Shown: piece after piece, positions 37,698 through 46,983 of the stretch
Numbering within the stretch: position 1 is the stretch's first letter
How the letters are laid out: every line of letters begins with the position of its first letter
Source of the DNA: an uncultured Actinobaculum sp.
Lineage (GTDB): Bacteria; Actinomycetota; Actinomycetes; Actinomycetales; Actinomycetaceae
DNA length: 64,000 nt
NCBI GenBank assembly: GCA_938020505.1
Contig: CALIHR010000014.1
Coordinates: 1 to 64,000 of the forward strand
Direction of reading: 5' to 3'
Notes under the pieces: generated by a model
What the model was told of the DNA's origin: nothing
Databases searched by the model: none
The model's input: only the letters and a program-made list of their open reading frames with translations
Position numbers and translations under genes: made by a program

Positions 37698-38495
37698 TTA
37701 CGGCAGTTCTGGGAGGTTGCCGAAAGAGTCCGCTGTGGCGACGGTGGGCACGTACTCCAGCGCCACCCAGCCGTCATATCCCGCCTTCTTCATTGAGGCA
37801 AGCAAACCCGCGATGTCCAGGTCGCCGGTCCCCGGCTCCCCGCGGCCGGGGAAGTCGGCGATCTGGCAGTGGGCGGCGGCTCCTCCGTCGCCCGCGGCGA
37901 CGCCTGCGACGTCGTCCCCGTTGGCGGCCAAGTGGTAGAGGTCGCACAGGAAGCCGACGTTTTCAACGCCGCGCTCGGCCTTGAGCTTTTCCACCACGGC
38001 CAAGGTCTGGGCGGCCGTCTTCAAGGGGTAGCCGGCGGCGCCAGAAACGGGTTCGACCAAAACCGTCGCTCCGATCTCGGCCGCGGCTTTGGCCGCGAAC
38101 TCGAGGTTGTCGATCGCAACGGCGTCTTGCACCGCGGCGTCGACGCCGTCCTGGCGAAGGCCGTACAGGGCGTTGAACGCCTTGCACCCGAGCTCACGCC
38201 CGATTTCCACTGCGACGGGAACGTTCGCCCTGAAATCGTCGACGCGCGAGGGAAGCGAGACGAGGCCGCGCTCTCCCCCGGGCATGTCGCCGGCGAAGAA
38301 GTTGAGCCCGATGAGCTGAACGCCGGCGTCGCGGATCGAAGCGACGAAGGCGTCGATATCCTCGCGCTCGGGGACCGCGACGTCCCACGGCCACCAGAAC
38401 TCCACGGCCTTGAAGCCGGCGTCGGCGGCCGCTTTGGCCCGCTCGAGGACGGGAAGCTCCTTGAACATGATCGAACAGTTGACTGCGTACTCCAT
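37698..38495 (-). CDS. hyi: Hydroxypyruvate isomerase
   Basis: Hyi interconverts hydroxypyruvate and tartronate semialdehyde, the product of glyoxylate carboligase. The 265-residue TIM-barrel protein of the xylose-isomerase-like family shows the N-terminal ANCS-like VNCSIMF and GFKAVEFWWPWD, and the metal/acid residues E148 (VEPVSG), D185 and H188 (LCDLYHL), Q211 and E247 (ALEYVP). It is the last gene of the allB operon, 168 bp after gcl, with hairpins in the spacer. Confidence 0.92.
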   Translation of the reverse strand: MEYAVNCSIMFKELPVLERAKAAADAGFKAVEFWWPWDVAVPEREDIDAFVASIRDAGVQLIGLNFFAGDMPGGERGLVSLPSRVDDFRANVPVAVEIGRELGCKAFNALYGLRQDGVDAAVQDAVAIDNLEFAAKAAAEIGATVLVEPVSGAAGYPLKTAAQTLAVVEKLKAERGVENVGFLCDLYHLAANGDDVAGVAAGDGGAAAHCQIADFPGRGEPGTGDLDIAGLLASMKKAGYDGWVALEYVPTVATADSFGNLPELP

Positions 38496-38515
38496 AATGT
38501 GTCCTTTCGTCTGTT

Positions 38516-38552
38516 GGCGGCCGGCCTCGCGAGCCCTGACGGGCCGGCCGCC
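38516..38552 (-). other. Intra-operon hairpin between gcl and hyi
   Basis: GGCGGCCGGCC pairs perfectly (11 bp) with GGCCGGCCGCC around a 15-nt loop. A second stem (GCCCGGC / GCCGGGC) follows near 38579-38600. They may protect or uncouple the gcl and hyi messages. Confidence 0.45.
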
Positions 38553-38663
38553 GATGTCATGCTTAGCGGGTTCGCCGGCGCCCGGCTTCTTCGCGCCGGG
38601 CCTCGCCGATCCCGTTCGGGCTCAATGTCGACGCCGGACGCCGATGCCGCCGTCCCGCCCGGC

Positions 38664-40451
<1,788 letters not shown>

Positions 40452-40500
40452 GTAAATCTCCTAGCGAACTCGGCGGCCTGCTGAGTGTTTCTGCGCCCGA

Positions 40501-40530
40501 GCCTCCGTGGGCCCGCCGGTAAACGGAGGC
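40501..40530 (-). other. Intra-operon hairpin between the DUF3830 gene and gcl
   Basis: GCCTCCGT and ACGGAGGC form an 8-bp stem with a 14-nt loop in the 115-bp spacer before gcl. Confidence 0.4.
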
Positions 40531-40566
40531 CCGGGCGCGGGGCCGTCCGGAGACGCCCCCGATCGG

Positions 40567-40983
40567 TCAGAGAGGCCGGAACTCGATGTCCTGGGCGCCT
40601 TCCCACAGGAACTTCTCGCCCAGAGCCTTGAGGTTTTCGTTGCCCTCGACGATCGTGGCGAAATGGTTGCCGGGGAGCTGGCCCGCCTTCGAGGCGAAGT
40701 TGACGTAACCGTATCCGATGAGGAGCTCGGTTTCCGACTTTCCTCCCGGGTAGATGACGATTTCGCCGGGAAGCGGGTAGCAGGTTCCATTCTCGTGTCC
40801 AATGCCCAGATCGAGGTCCCCGAAGGGGATCCATCCGGCCTGGCCGGACCAGCGCACGTGAATGATCTTCGACTTCAGGCCCAGCAGGTGCTTCTTGAAG
40901 GCGGCGACCGTCTCCGGCGCCATGTCCTCATGATAGACGGCCTTGAAGGTGTAGCCTCCGGCCAAAATCTCGAAATCCGCCAT
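40567..40983 (-). CDS. DUF3830-like (cyclophilin-like fold) protein
   Basis: The 138-residue protein resembles DUF3830, a cyclophilin-like small beta-barrel family of unknown function. Features I associate with it are EDMAPETVAAFKKHL near residue 19, VRWSGQAGW near 43, CYPLPGEIVIYPGG near 68, and NHFATIVEG near 105. It has no signal peptide. Being cotranscribed between allantoinase, the carbamoyltransferase and gcl, it is a candidate for a missing step between allantoate and glyoxylate (inference). The family assignment comes from memory. The start has AAGGAAGGA upstream. Confidence 0.65.
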   Translation of the reverse strand: MADFEILAGGYTFKAVYHEDMAPETVAAFKKHLLGLKSKIIHVRWSGQAGWIPFGDLDLGIGHENGTCYPLPGEIVIYPGGKSETELLIGYGYVNFASKAGQLPGNHFATIVEGNENLKALGEKFLWEGAQDIEFRPL

Positions 40984-41023
40984 TTGTGTTTGTCCTTCCT
41001 TGAAGTGCTTTGTTTGCGGCGAT

Positions 41024-42025
41024 TCAGGCGCCGAGGATCGCGGTCAGCAGAGCCATGCGGATCGACACCGAGTGGAGGATCGACTCGAAGCACAGCTGGT
41101 TCGGGGTGTCGTCGATTGCGAGGTCCATCTCGCCCGCGCGGCGCGGAAGCGTGTGGGTCACATAGATCATGTGCCCCTTCTCGCGCTCCTCGTCAAGGGT
41201 CTCGTGCTTGACGAAGTAATCGTCCATCACCTTCTTGAAGGCCTCGGCGGTGGCGCCGGCGGGAGCCGAGCAGCCGGGCAGGTAGACGAGGTCTTTGTCC
41301 CGAATGAACTCGTTGAAGGAGTCCTTCTCGAAGTCGTAGGCCTCTTCGAGCTTGGCGTTCGGGTAGTTCTTCTTGATGTTCTCGATGACCTCGCGGGGAA
41401 CGGCTTTGTCCTTGGGAGATGCGATGGTCACCTCGGCGCCCAGCCGTGCCAGGCCCTGCGCCATCGAGTGGCCGGTGCGCGCCTCGATCATGTCCGCGGC
41501 GGCCACCGTGACCTTGAGCCCGTCGATGTGGCCGAACTTGCGCCACAGGGTGTACAGGTCGAGCAGCGCCTGGGTCGGATGCTCCCAGTGGCCCCAGCCG
41601 CCGTTGATGACCGGCGCGGAACTGTACGACGCGCCTTCGCGCGCGTCGACGTCGTTCGGGTGGCGCAACACGATGACGTTGGCGTACTGGGAGACGCAGC
41701 GGAGCATGTCCGCCAGCGACTCTTCCTTCGCGATCGACGACGTCGTCTGCGGGGTGTTTTCGACGATGACGTTGCCGCCCATGCGGTACATCGCCGTCTC
41801 GAAGCTCATGCGCGTGCGCGTCGAGGGCTGGAAGAAGAGAAGCGAGACGATGGCGTCGGGGTACAACTGCCAGTTTCCGCGATTTTGCAGCTCGAGGTTG
41901 CGTCCCAGCTCGAAGAGCGCGAGCAGCTGGTCGTTCGTCATCGAATTGATCGAGATGAAACTCTGCCCCTCGAAGTCGACCTCTCGGATAAGAGACTTGA
42001 TCGACTGCATAGGAAGTGGTGCCAC
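41024..42025 (-). CDS. Carbamoyltransferase, aspartate-carbamoyltransferase-like, substrate unknown
   Basis: The 333-residue protein has the carbamoyl-phosphate site of the ATCase/OTCase family: S68-T69-R70-T71-R72 in FFQPSTRTR, K100, R121-H-P, H149-P-T-Q with ALLDLYTL, and H291-T-L-P-R. HPTQ and spacing favour the ATCase branch. The aspartate-binding loop (RVQxER in E. coli PyrB) is replaced by LPGCSAP (249-255), so aspartate is unlikely to be the substrate. GTG start with a perfect AAGGAGG 7 nt upstream. It lies 34 nt after allB and is surely cotranscribed. It may work in reverse, releasing carbamoyl phosphate from a ureido compound such as allantoate (inference); oxamate carbamoyltransferase is an alternative. 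Confidence 0.8.
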   Translation of the reverse strand: MAPLPMQSIKSLIREVDFEGQSFISINSMTNDQLLALFELGRNLELQNRGNWQLYPDAIVSLLFFQPSTRTRMSFETAMYRMGGNVIVENTPQTTSSIAKEESLADMLRCVSQYANVIVLRHPNDVDAREGASYSSAPVINGGWGHWEHPTQALLDLYTLWRKFGHIDGLKVTVAAADMIEARTGHSMAQGLARLGAEVTIASPKDKAVPREVIENIKKNYPNAKLEEAYDFEKDSFNEFIRDKDLVYLPGCSAPAGATAEAFKKVMDDYFVKHETLDEEREKGHMIYVTHTLPRRAGEMDLAIDDTPNQLCFESILHSVSIRMALLTAILGA

Positions 42026-42059
42026 GTGAGTTCCTCCTTAGTGGAATATGGCTTGGTGT

Positions 42060-43397
42060 TTACTTGTTGTCACGCGTGATTTCGCGCCCGCGCGCGGGGC
42101 CGTAGGGCTCGACGGGCTCGCCCGCCAGCCACGTCGCCTTGACGACGCCCGCGAGCTCCCTTCCGTGGTAAGGGGACACAGGGTTCTTGTGGAAAAGCTT
42201 GTCTTTGTCGACGACGAAAGTCTCATCCGGGGCCACCGCGACAAGGTCGGCGGCCGCTCCGACCTCGATGGAGCCTTTGCCCGCGAGGCCGACGGTCGCC
42301 GCCGGGTTCGCGCCCTGCCACCGAGCGACGTCGCCGAGGCTCGCCCCAAGCTTGCGCCCTTCCGTCCACACCGCGGAGAAACCGAGCTGAACCGAGGAAA
42401 TTCCGCCCCATGCGGCGCCGAAGTCTCCGGTGTCGAGGTGCTTGAGCTCGGCCGTGGACGGCGAATGGTCCGATGCGACGAGGTCGATGACGCCCTCTTG
42501 GAGCGCCTTCCACAGGCCCATTCGGTTGTCATGGCCGCGCAGAGGCGGGCAGCACTTGTATTCGGTGGCGCCGTCGGGAATCTCCTCGGCGTCGAAGGTC
42601 AGGTAGTGCGGCGCCGTCTCGACGGTTATCGGCAGGCCTTCGGCCTTCGCCCTCCGAATGGAATCGACGGCGCCCGCCGAACCGAGGTGCAGGATGTGCG
42701 CGCGGCACCCCGTCTGGCGAACGGCTTCGACGACGAAATCGATCGAGGCGTTCTCCGCTTCGGCCGGATGCGAGTTCATGAAGGCCTCGTAGGAGCGCCC
42801 GTCGCACCCCGGCGCGGAGTTGAGGATCGAGGCGTCCTCCGCGTGAATGATGAGGAGGCCGCCGAAGGAGGCGATCTCCTTCATCGCCGCCAGCAGCGTG
42901 GGCCGGTCGACGTACGGGTACTCGTCGAGCCCCGAATCGCCGAGGAAGCATTTGAAGCCGAAGACTCCCGCTTCCCACATCGGCCGCAGCTCCTCGATGT
43001 TCCCCGGTATGACGCCGCCCCAAAATCCGACGTCCATGGAAAGCTTGCCGCGCGCCGCCCCTTTCTTCAGCTCGAGGTTTTCGAGCGAGGTGGTGCACGG
43101 GCTCGAATTCAAGGGCATGTCGACGAGGGTCGTGAATCCTCCCGCCGCGGCGGCCCGGGTGGCCGTCTCATACCCTTCCCATTCCGTGCGTCCCGGTTCG
43201 TTGACGTGAACGTGAATGTCGATCAGACCCGGCATGAGAGCCTGGTCGTCGGGAACGAGCACTTCCTCGTCGGCTTCCCACGGGGCGTCCTTTTCGAGGA
43301 TTCCAACCACTGTGCCGTCTTCGACGGCAATCGCCGCGGGCCTTTCGCCGTCGGGAAGCACGACGCGCTCGGCGCGCCAAATCTTCCTCGTTGTCAT
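42060..43397 (-). CDS. allB: Allantoinase
   Basis: Allantoinase opens the hydantoin ring of allantoin to allantoate. The 445-residue amidohydrolase carries the dinuclear metal ligands H62 and H64 (IHVHVNEPGR), K149 (carbamylated Lys in FGFKCFL), H185, H237 and D310 (VASDHSP). It also carries allantoinase-type segments: RTEWEGYETATRAAAAGG, DMPLNSSP and YKCCPPLRGHDNR. These separate it from dihydroorotase and dihydropyrimidinase. It is the first gene of the operon allB-carbamoyltransferase-DUF3830-gcl-hyi, divergent from iclR, and the promoter overlaps the putative IclR operator. Confidence 0.93.
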   Translation of the reverse strand: MTTRKIWRAERVVLPDGERPAAIAVEDGTVVGILEKDAPWEADEEVLVPDDQALMPGLIDIHVHVNEPGRTEWEGYETATRAAAAGGFTTLVDMPLNSSPCTTSLENLELKKGAARGKLSMDVGFWGGVIPGNIEELRPMWEAGVFGFKCFLGDSGLDEYPYVDRPTLLAAMKEIASFGGLLIIHAEDASILNSAPGCDGRSYEAFMNSHPAEAENASIDFVVEAVRQTGCRAHILHLGSAGAVDSIRRAKAEGLPITVETAPHYLTFDAEEIPDGATEYKCCPPLRGHDNRMGLWKALQEGVIDLVASDHSPSTAELKHLDTGDFGAAWGGISSVQLGFSAVWTEGRKLGASLGDVARWQGANPAATVGLAGKGSIEVGAAADLVAVAPDETFVVDKDKLFHKNPVSPYHGRELAGVVKATWLAGEPVEPYGPARGREITRDNK

Positions 43398-43447
43398 TGG
43401 TGTTTCCCTTTCTAAATCGTCGTTGATCTGGGAACTTCGCGCTCTCT

Positions 43448-43483
43448 TTCCACGATTCTAACGCAAAATTCCACGATGCGGAA
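43448..43483. promoter_or_regulatory. Putative IclR operator and allB promoter
   Basis: TTCCACGATGCGGAA (43469-43483, an imperfect palindrome TTCCnC...GnGGAA) and a second TTCCACGAT (43448-43456) are 21 bp apart, two DNA turns. On the minus strand TTCCGC (43483-43478) and TAGAAT (43460-43455) are separated by 17 bp, a good -35/-10 pair for allB, so the sites overlap the promoter. The same 15-mer with a 21-bp-spaced half-site recurs upstream of the NCS1-racemase operon. Confidence 0.7.
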
Positions 43484-43559
43484 GCGGAAAGAAAACGTCG
43501 CTTTTATCCAGTTTTGATTTCATTAGTTATGTTTTGAGGTTTTTAGCTTTTCTCAGCTT

Positions 43560-43625
43560 GCGAGGCGTGCGCGGCTAGCCGCAGTCCTCGCCAAACCGAT
43601 GGGGTAGGCTACGTAAGTCAGCCTA
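43560..43625 (+). promoter_or_regulatory. iclR promoter region with hairpin and small palindrome
   Basis: GCGAGG/CCTCGC (43560-43591) encloses the perfect 12-bp palindrome GCGGCTAGCCGC. TAGGCT (43605-43610) could be the -10 box, and TAGGCT/AGCCTA form an inverted pair across 43605-43625 right before the AAGGAG ribosome site. The preceding 43495-43560 is strikingly AT-rich for this genome. Confidence 0.4.
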
Positions 43626-43636
43626 AGGAGCAGCTT

Positions 43637-44428
43637 ATGTCCACCGAGAAGCAAACCTCGCGATCAAATTCCACGGTTCAGGCTGTGAGCCGTGCCTTCG
43701 ACATACTTGAAATCGTCGCCTCCGCCGGTTCCCCGATCAGCATGACGGACATTTGCAAACAGGCGAAGCTGCCGAGGCCCACCGCCCACCGCCTCCTGCG
43801 CACGCTCATGGCCAGCGGTTACATCTATCAAACGCCGCACAGGAAATACGCCCTGGGCACCCGGCTCATCTCGCTCTCGCGCTACGCGGGCGGCGCCCTC
43901 GGGGTGGCCCTCCGCCCGATTCTCACGAAGGCCGTCGTCACCCTGGACGAATCGGTTTCTGTGGCGATGCTCGACCAAGACTATGCGCGATACATCTCCC
44001 ACGTCCCCTCCGAGCGCGCACGGCGCATGTTCACCGAGGTCGGAAACCAGGTCTCCCTCCACGCCACCGGCGTCGGCAAGGCGATTCTCGCGGCCATGCC
44101 CCATGCTCAGGCCCTCGCCACGATCGAACGGGCCCAGCTGCGCGCCTTCACGCCGACGACGATCACCGACAAGGACGAACTCATACGGGAAATCGAACTG
44201 ACCCGCGAGCGCTCCTACGCACTCGACAACGGCGAGCACGAACGCGGGCTGCGCTGCGTGGCCGTTCCGGTTCCCGGCGACCTGTATCTCGCCGTCTCCG
44301 TTTCGGCCCCCGCCGAGCGAATCACGGACTACCTCATCAAAAACTCGATAGTTCCGACGCTGTACTGCGCCGCCGACGACATCGCCGGCGCCCTCTCGGC
44401 GGAGGCCGACCGCCCCGCTCAGCCCTGA
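43637..44428 (+). CDS. IclR-family transcriptional regulator of the allantoin block
   Basis: The 263-residue protein has an N-terminal winged helix (about 15-80: ICKQAKLPRPTAHRLLRTL) and a C-terminal effector domain (about 95-250: LHATGVGKAILAAM, ERGLRCVAVPV). This is the layout of AllR, which answers to glyoxylate/allantoin. It is divergent from allB and shares its control region. Its 3' end overlaps the convergent NCS1 permease gene by 10 bp. AAGGAG precedes the ATG. The effector is inferred from context only. Confidence 0.9.
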   Translation: MSTEKQTSRSNSTVQAVSRAFDILEIVASAGSPISMTDICKQAKLPRPTAHRLLRTLMASGYIYQTPHRKYALGTRLISLSRYAGGALGVALRPILTKAVVTLDESVSVAMLDQDYARYISHVPSERARRMFTEVGNQVSLHATGVGKAILAAMPHAQALATIERAQLRAFTPTTITDKDELIREIELTRERSYALDNGEHERGLRCVAVPVPGDLYLAVSVSAPAERITDYLIKNSIVPTLYCAADDIAGALSAEADRPAQP

Positions 44429-45975
44429 GCTTCGGCAGCCTCGCTCGCGTTCCCGGCTTCGGCGGCCATTGCGGCGGCGACGGACCCGCGAAGGGACTCG
44501 TCGTTCCTCATCGTCAGGTAAGTCAGAAGGCCGCCGAGGGCCGCGCCTATGAACCATGAGAAGGAGGACGCCGCCTCGAAGAACGGCATGTCGAGGGCGG
44601 GCGTGCCGTCTTCCGCGGCAAAGGGGGCGTCTTTGCCCGTCTTCGCAAGGACTCCGAGGATCACGAAGGCCGCGGAGACGACCGACGAGCCTACAGTCAC
44701 CCATACGGCCTTCATGTTCCAGCCCTTGGCGTAGGTGTAGTGCCCCTCTTCCTTGAACAGATCCTGCACGAGCACCTTCTGCCTGCGCAAGATGAAATAG
44801 TCGACCATGATGATCCCGAACAGCGGCCCGAGCACTGCGCCGACTCCTTCGAGGAAGATGTTGACGACGACGGGGTTCTTGTACAGCTGCCAGGGAAGGA
44901 TGACCAGGGCGATGCAGGCCGAGATGAGCCCGCCCTTCTTGAAGTCGATGTGCTTGGGGGCGGCGTTGGCAAGGTCGTACGCCGGCGAGACGAAGTTCGC
45001 CACGACGTTGATGCCGAGGGTCGCCACCGCAAAGGTGACCGCCCCGAGGATCGCGGCCAGCATCGAGTCGATGCGGCCGACCACTTCGACGGGGTCGAAG
45101 ATGTGGTCTCCATAGACCTCGTAAGTTCCCGCCGTCACGAGCACCGAGACCACGGAGAAGGCGATGAAGTTGACGGGAAGCCCCCACAGATTGGCCCGCG
45201 TCACCGACCGGCGGTCGGGCGCATTGCGCGAAAAGTCGCAGAAGTTGAGCATGAGGGTGGAGAAGTAGCTGACCGTCAACGCAGTGGCCGCGAGGAATGC
45301 GTGAAGCGTTCCGAACTCCGGCGTCCTATTGCTGAGATTGAGGTTCACCTGCCAGCCGGCCCGGTAGAGAATGTAGACGGTGAGAAGGGCCATGACCACC
45401 CACACGGCCGGCCCCGCCCAGTCCTGAAAGCGGCGGATCGTCTCCATGCCGTTGCGCAGCAGCAAAAGCTGAAGCGCCCACATGAGGAGGAACGCTATCC
45501 ATCCGATCAGCGACAGGCCCAAGAATTCCTGCTTTGTCAGCAGGTGATTCTTCTCCAGTCCGGGAGCAAGCTTGAGTATGAGTATGACGACCGCGTTGGA
45601 GGCGAGATAGGTCTGGATGCCGTACCAGACGATGGCGACGAAGCCTCGGATGAGCGCGGGGACGTTGGCGCCGAAGGTGCCGAAGGCGATGCGCGCGAGA
45701 ACCGGGTACGGCAGCCCCGTCGCCTGCCCCATCCACCCTGAGAGGTTCATAAGCATGAAGGCGATGATGATGCCGAAGGTCAGCGACAAGAAGACATTTC
45801 CGGCGCCCAGCCCCAAGACGAAGAGCCCCGCGGCGAATTTGTACCCGCCGATCGAGTGGATGTCTGACATCCACATGGCGAAAAGGGAGTAGAACGTCCA
45901 GGTTCGTTGTTCGGCCGGAGCCAGGTCCTCGTTGTACAGCCGTGGCGAAAGGCCCTCGGGAACTTGTGTACTCAC
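44419..45975 (-). CDS. NCS1-family permease, allantoin/hydantoin type
   Basis: This is a cation-coupled nucleobase/hydantoin transporter with about 12 membrane helices in 518 residues. The N-terminal NEDLAPAEQRTW and WMSDIHSIGGY segments (residues ~15-45) resemble the PucI / Mhp1 allantoin-hydantoin branch. A late YFILRR segment is also typical. The GTG start has AAAGGAATT upstream; the longer frame is not needed. It follows the racemase after a 231-bp hairpin-rich spacer. Allantoin import is the likely job from context. Confidence 0.88.
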   Translation of the reverse strand: MSTQVPEGLSPRLYNEDLAPAEQRTWTFYSLFAMWMSDIHSIGGYKFAAGLFVLGLGAGNVFLSLTFGIIIAFMLMNLSGWMGQATGLPYPVLARIAFGTFGANVPALIRGFVAIVWYGIQTYLASNAVVILILKLAPGLEKNHLLTKQEFLGLSLIGWIAFLLMWALQLLLLRNGMETIRRFQDWAGPAVWVVMALLTVYILYRAGWQVNLNLSNRTPEFGTLHAFLAATALTVSYFSTLMLNFCDFSRNAPDRRSVTRANLWGLPVNFIAFSVVSVLVTAGTYEVYGDHIFDPVEVVGRIDSMLAAILGAVTFAVATLGINVVANFVSPAYDLANAAPKHIDFKKGGLISACIALVILPWQLYKNPVVVNIFLEGVGAVLGPLFGIIMVDYFILRRQKVLVQDLFKEEGHYTYAKGWNMKAVWVTVGSSVVSAAFVILGVLAKTGKDAPFAAEDGTPALDMPFFEAASSFSWFIGAALGGLLTYLTMRNDESLRGSVAAAMAAEAGNASEAAEAQG

Positions 45976-45993
45976 GGAATTCCTTTCTGTAGG

Positions 45994-46021
45994 CGGTTTG
46001 CGGCGGCGTCGCCGCAAACCG
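45994..46021 (-). other. Hairpin-rich 231-bp spacer between the racemase and the NCS1 permease gene
   Basis: A perfect 12-bp stem (CGGTTTGCGGCG / CGCCGCAAACCG) with a 4-nt loop lies just before the permease ribosome site. Further up are GTCCC/GGGAC (46027-46040), GCGTCCGC/GCGGACGC near 46117-46145, and three GTTGCGTGA-like direct repeats. No gene is seen in 45976-46206. It may be an attenuator or a stabilising element. Confidence 0.5.
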
Positions 46022-46206
46022 GCGGCGTCCCTTTCGGGACTCCCCCGCAATGCAAGAGTCGGCCGCAGCCCGCGGGGTGATGGGAACGGCCAGCAGACCT
46101 TTCGGTCCGGTTCGGCTGCGTCCGCTGAGTTGCGTGATGCGGACGCGGCCGACTGGTTGCGTGACGGATTCAGTTGTGCGTGACAGACGCCGCAACGCGG
46201 CGGGCT

Positions 46207-46983
46207 TTAGGCGCGACGGTCTGACGGATCCTGCTGCGCGCTCGATCCTCCCCGTGAGATGTGGCGCGACAGCGGCCAAGAGACGATTGTCTTGGGCCGC
46301 GGCGGCGCGTACGTGCGCGCCTTCGACGTCTTCAGGCCGAGCCCCACGAGGGATTCGGCGAGCTTGACGGCCGCGGCGACGCCGTCGACCACGGGCGCGC
46401 CGGTCCTCTCCTCGATTGCCTTGTCGAGGCCGGCCATTCCCCCGCAGCCGAGCACAATCACTTCGGCGCCGTCTTCCTTCAAAGCGAGCTCGGCCTGCCT
46501 GACGATCGCGTCGACCACCGCGCTCTCCTCCCCTTCGAGCTCCAGAACGCCCAGGCCCGACGATCGAACGGAGGCGCAGTGGCTCGACAGGCCGCCCAGA
46601 AGCAGCCGCTCCTCGATGAGGGGAACCGCGCGGTCGAGGGTGGTGACCACGGAATAGCGGTAGCCCAGGAGCATCGCCAGATGGGCGGCGGCGTCGGTGA
46701 TGTCGACGACGGGCGCTTCGAGGAGCTCTTTGAGCCCCTCCTGGCCGTGTTCGCCGAATCCGGCTTGGACCACGGCGTCGTAGGGCTCGTCGTATGCGAG
46801 AACCCTGTCCATGACGGCGACGGCGGCGAGGTAGCTTTCCATGTTCCCCTCGCACGAGTCGGCGCCGAAGAAGGGCGTGAGGCCGACGATCTCGGTTCCG
46901 GGCGACGCCGCGGCCGCGGCGCCCTTGCGGATCGACTCGGTCATCGACTCGGTTGTGTTGACGTTGACGACGAGGATTCTCAT
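46207..46983 (-). CDS. Asp/Glu/hydantoin racemase family protein, allantoin-racemase-like
   Basis: The 258-residue protein follows hydantoin/allantoin racemases: VVNVNTTESMT at the N-terminus, DITDAAAHLAM near 94, and VLGCGGMAG with C180. The first catalytic Cys (ACFGDPG in typical members, Cys79 in HpxA) is Gly75 here (AGFGEHG), so a two-Cys racemisation is not possible as usual. It could be a one-base isomerase or use another residue. The ATG overlaps the stop of the upstream NCS1 gene (ATGA). The last ~35 residues are basic and look poorly conserved. Confidence 0.8.
   Translation of the reverse strand: MRILVVNVNTTESMTESIRKGAAAAASPGTEIVGLTPFFGADSCEGNMESYLAAVAVMDRVLAYDEPYDAVVQAGFGEHGQEGLKELLEAPVVDITDAAAHLAMLLGYRYSVVTTLDRAVPLIEERLLLGGLSSHCASVRSSGLGVLELEGEESAVVDAIVRQAELALKEDGAEVIVLGCGGMAGLDKAIEERTGAPVVDGVAAAVKLAESLVGLGLKTSKARTYAPPRPKTIVSWPLSRHISRGGSSAQQDPSDRRA

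Noticed and set aside
41024..42025. Biosynthetic ornithine or aspartate carbamoyltransferase
   Set aside because: HPTQ rather than HPxQ-OTCase features, loss of the aspartate loop, and a purine-catabolic operon speak against both.
42060..43397. Dihydropyrimidinase / hydantoinase instead of allantoinase
   Set aside because: The NEPGRTEWEG, MPLNSSP and CCPPLRGHDNR segments are allantoinase-type, and the glyoxylate genes downstream fit allantoin.
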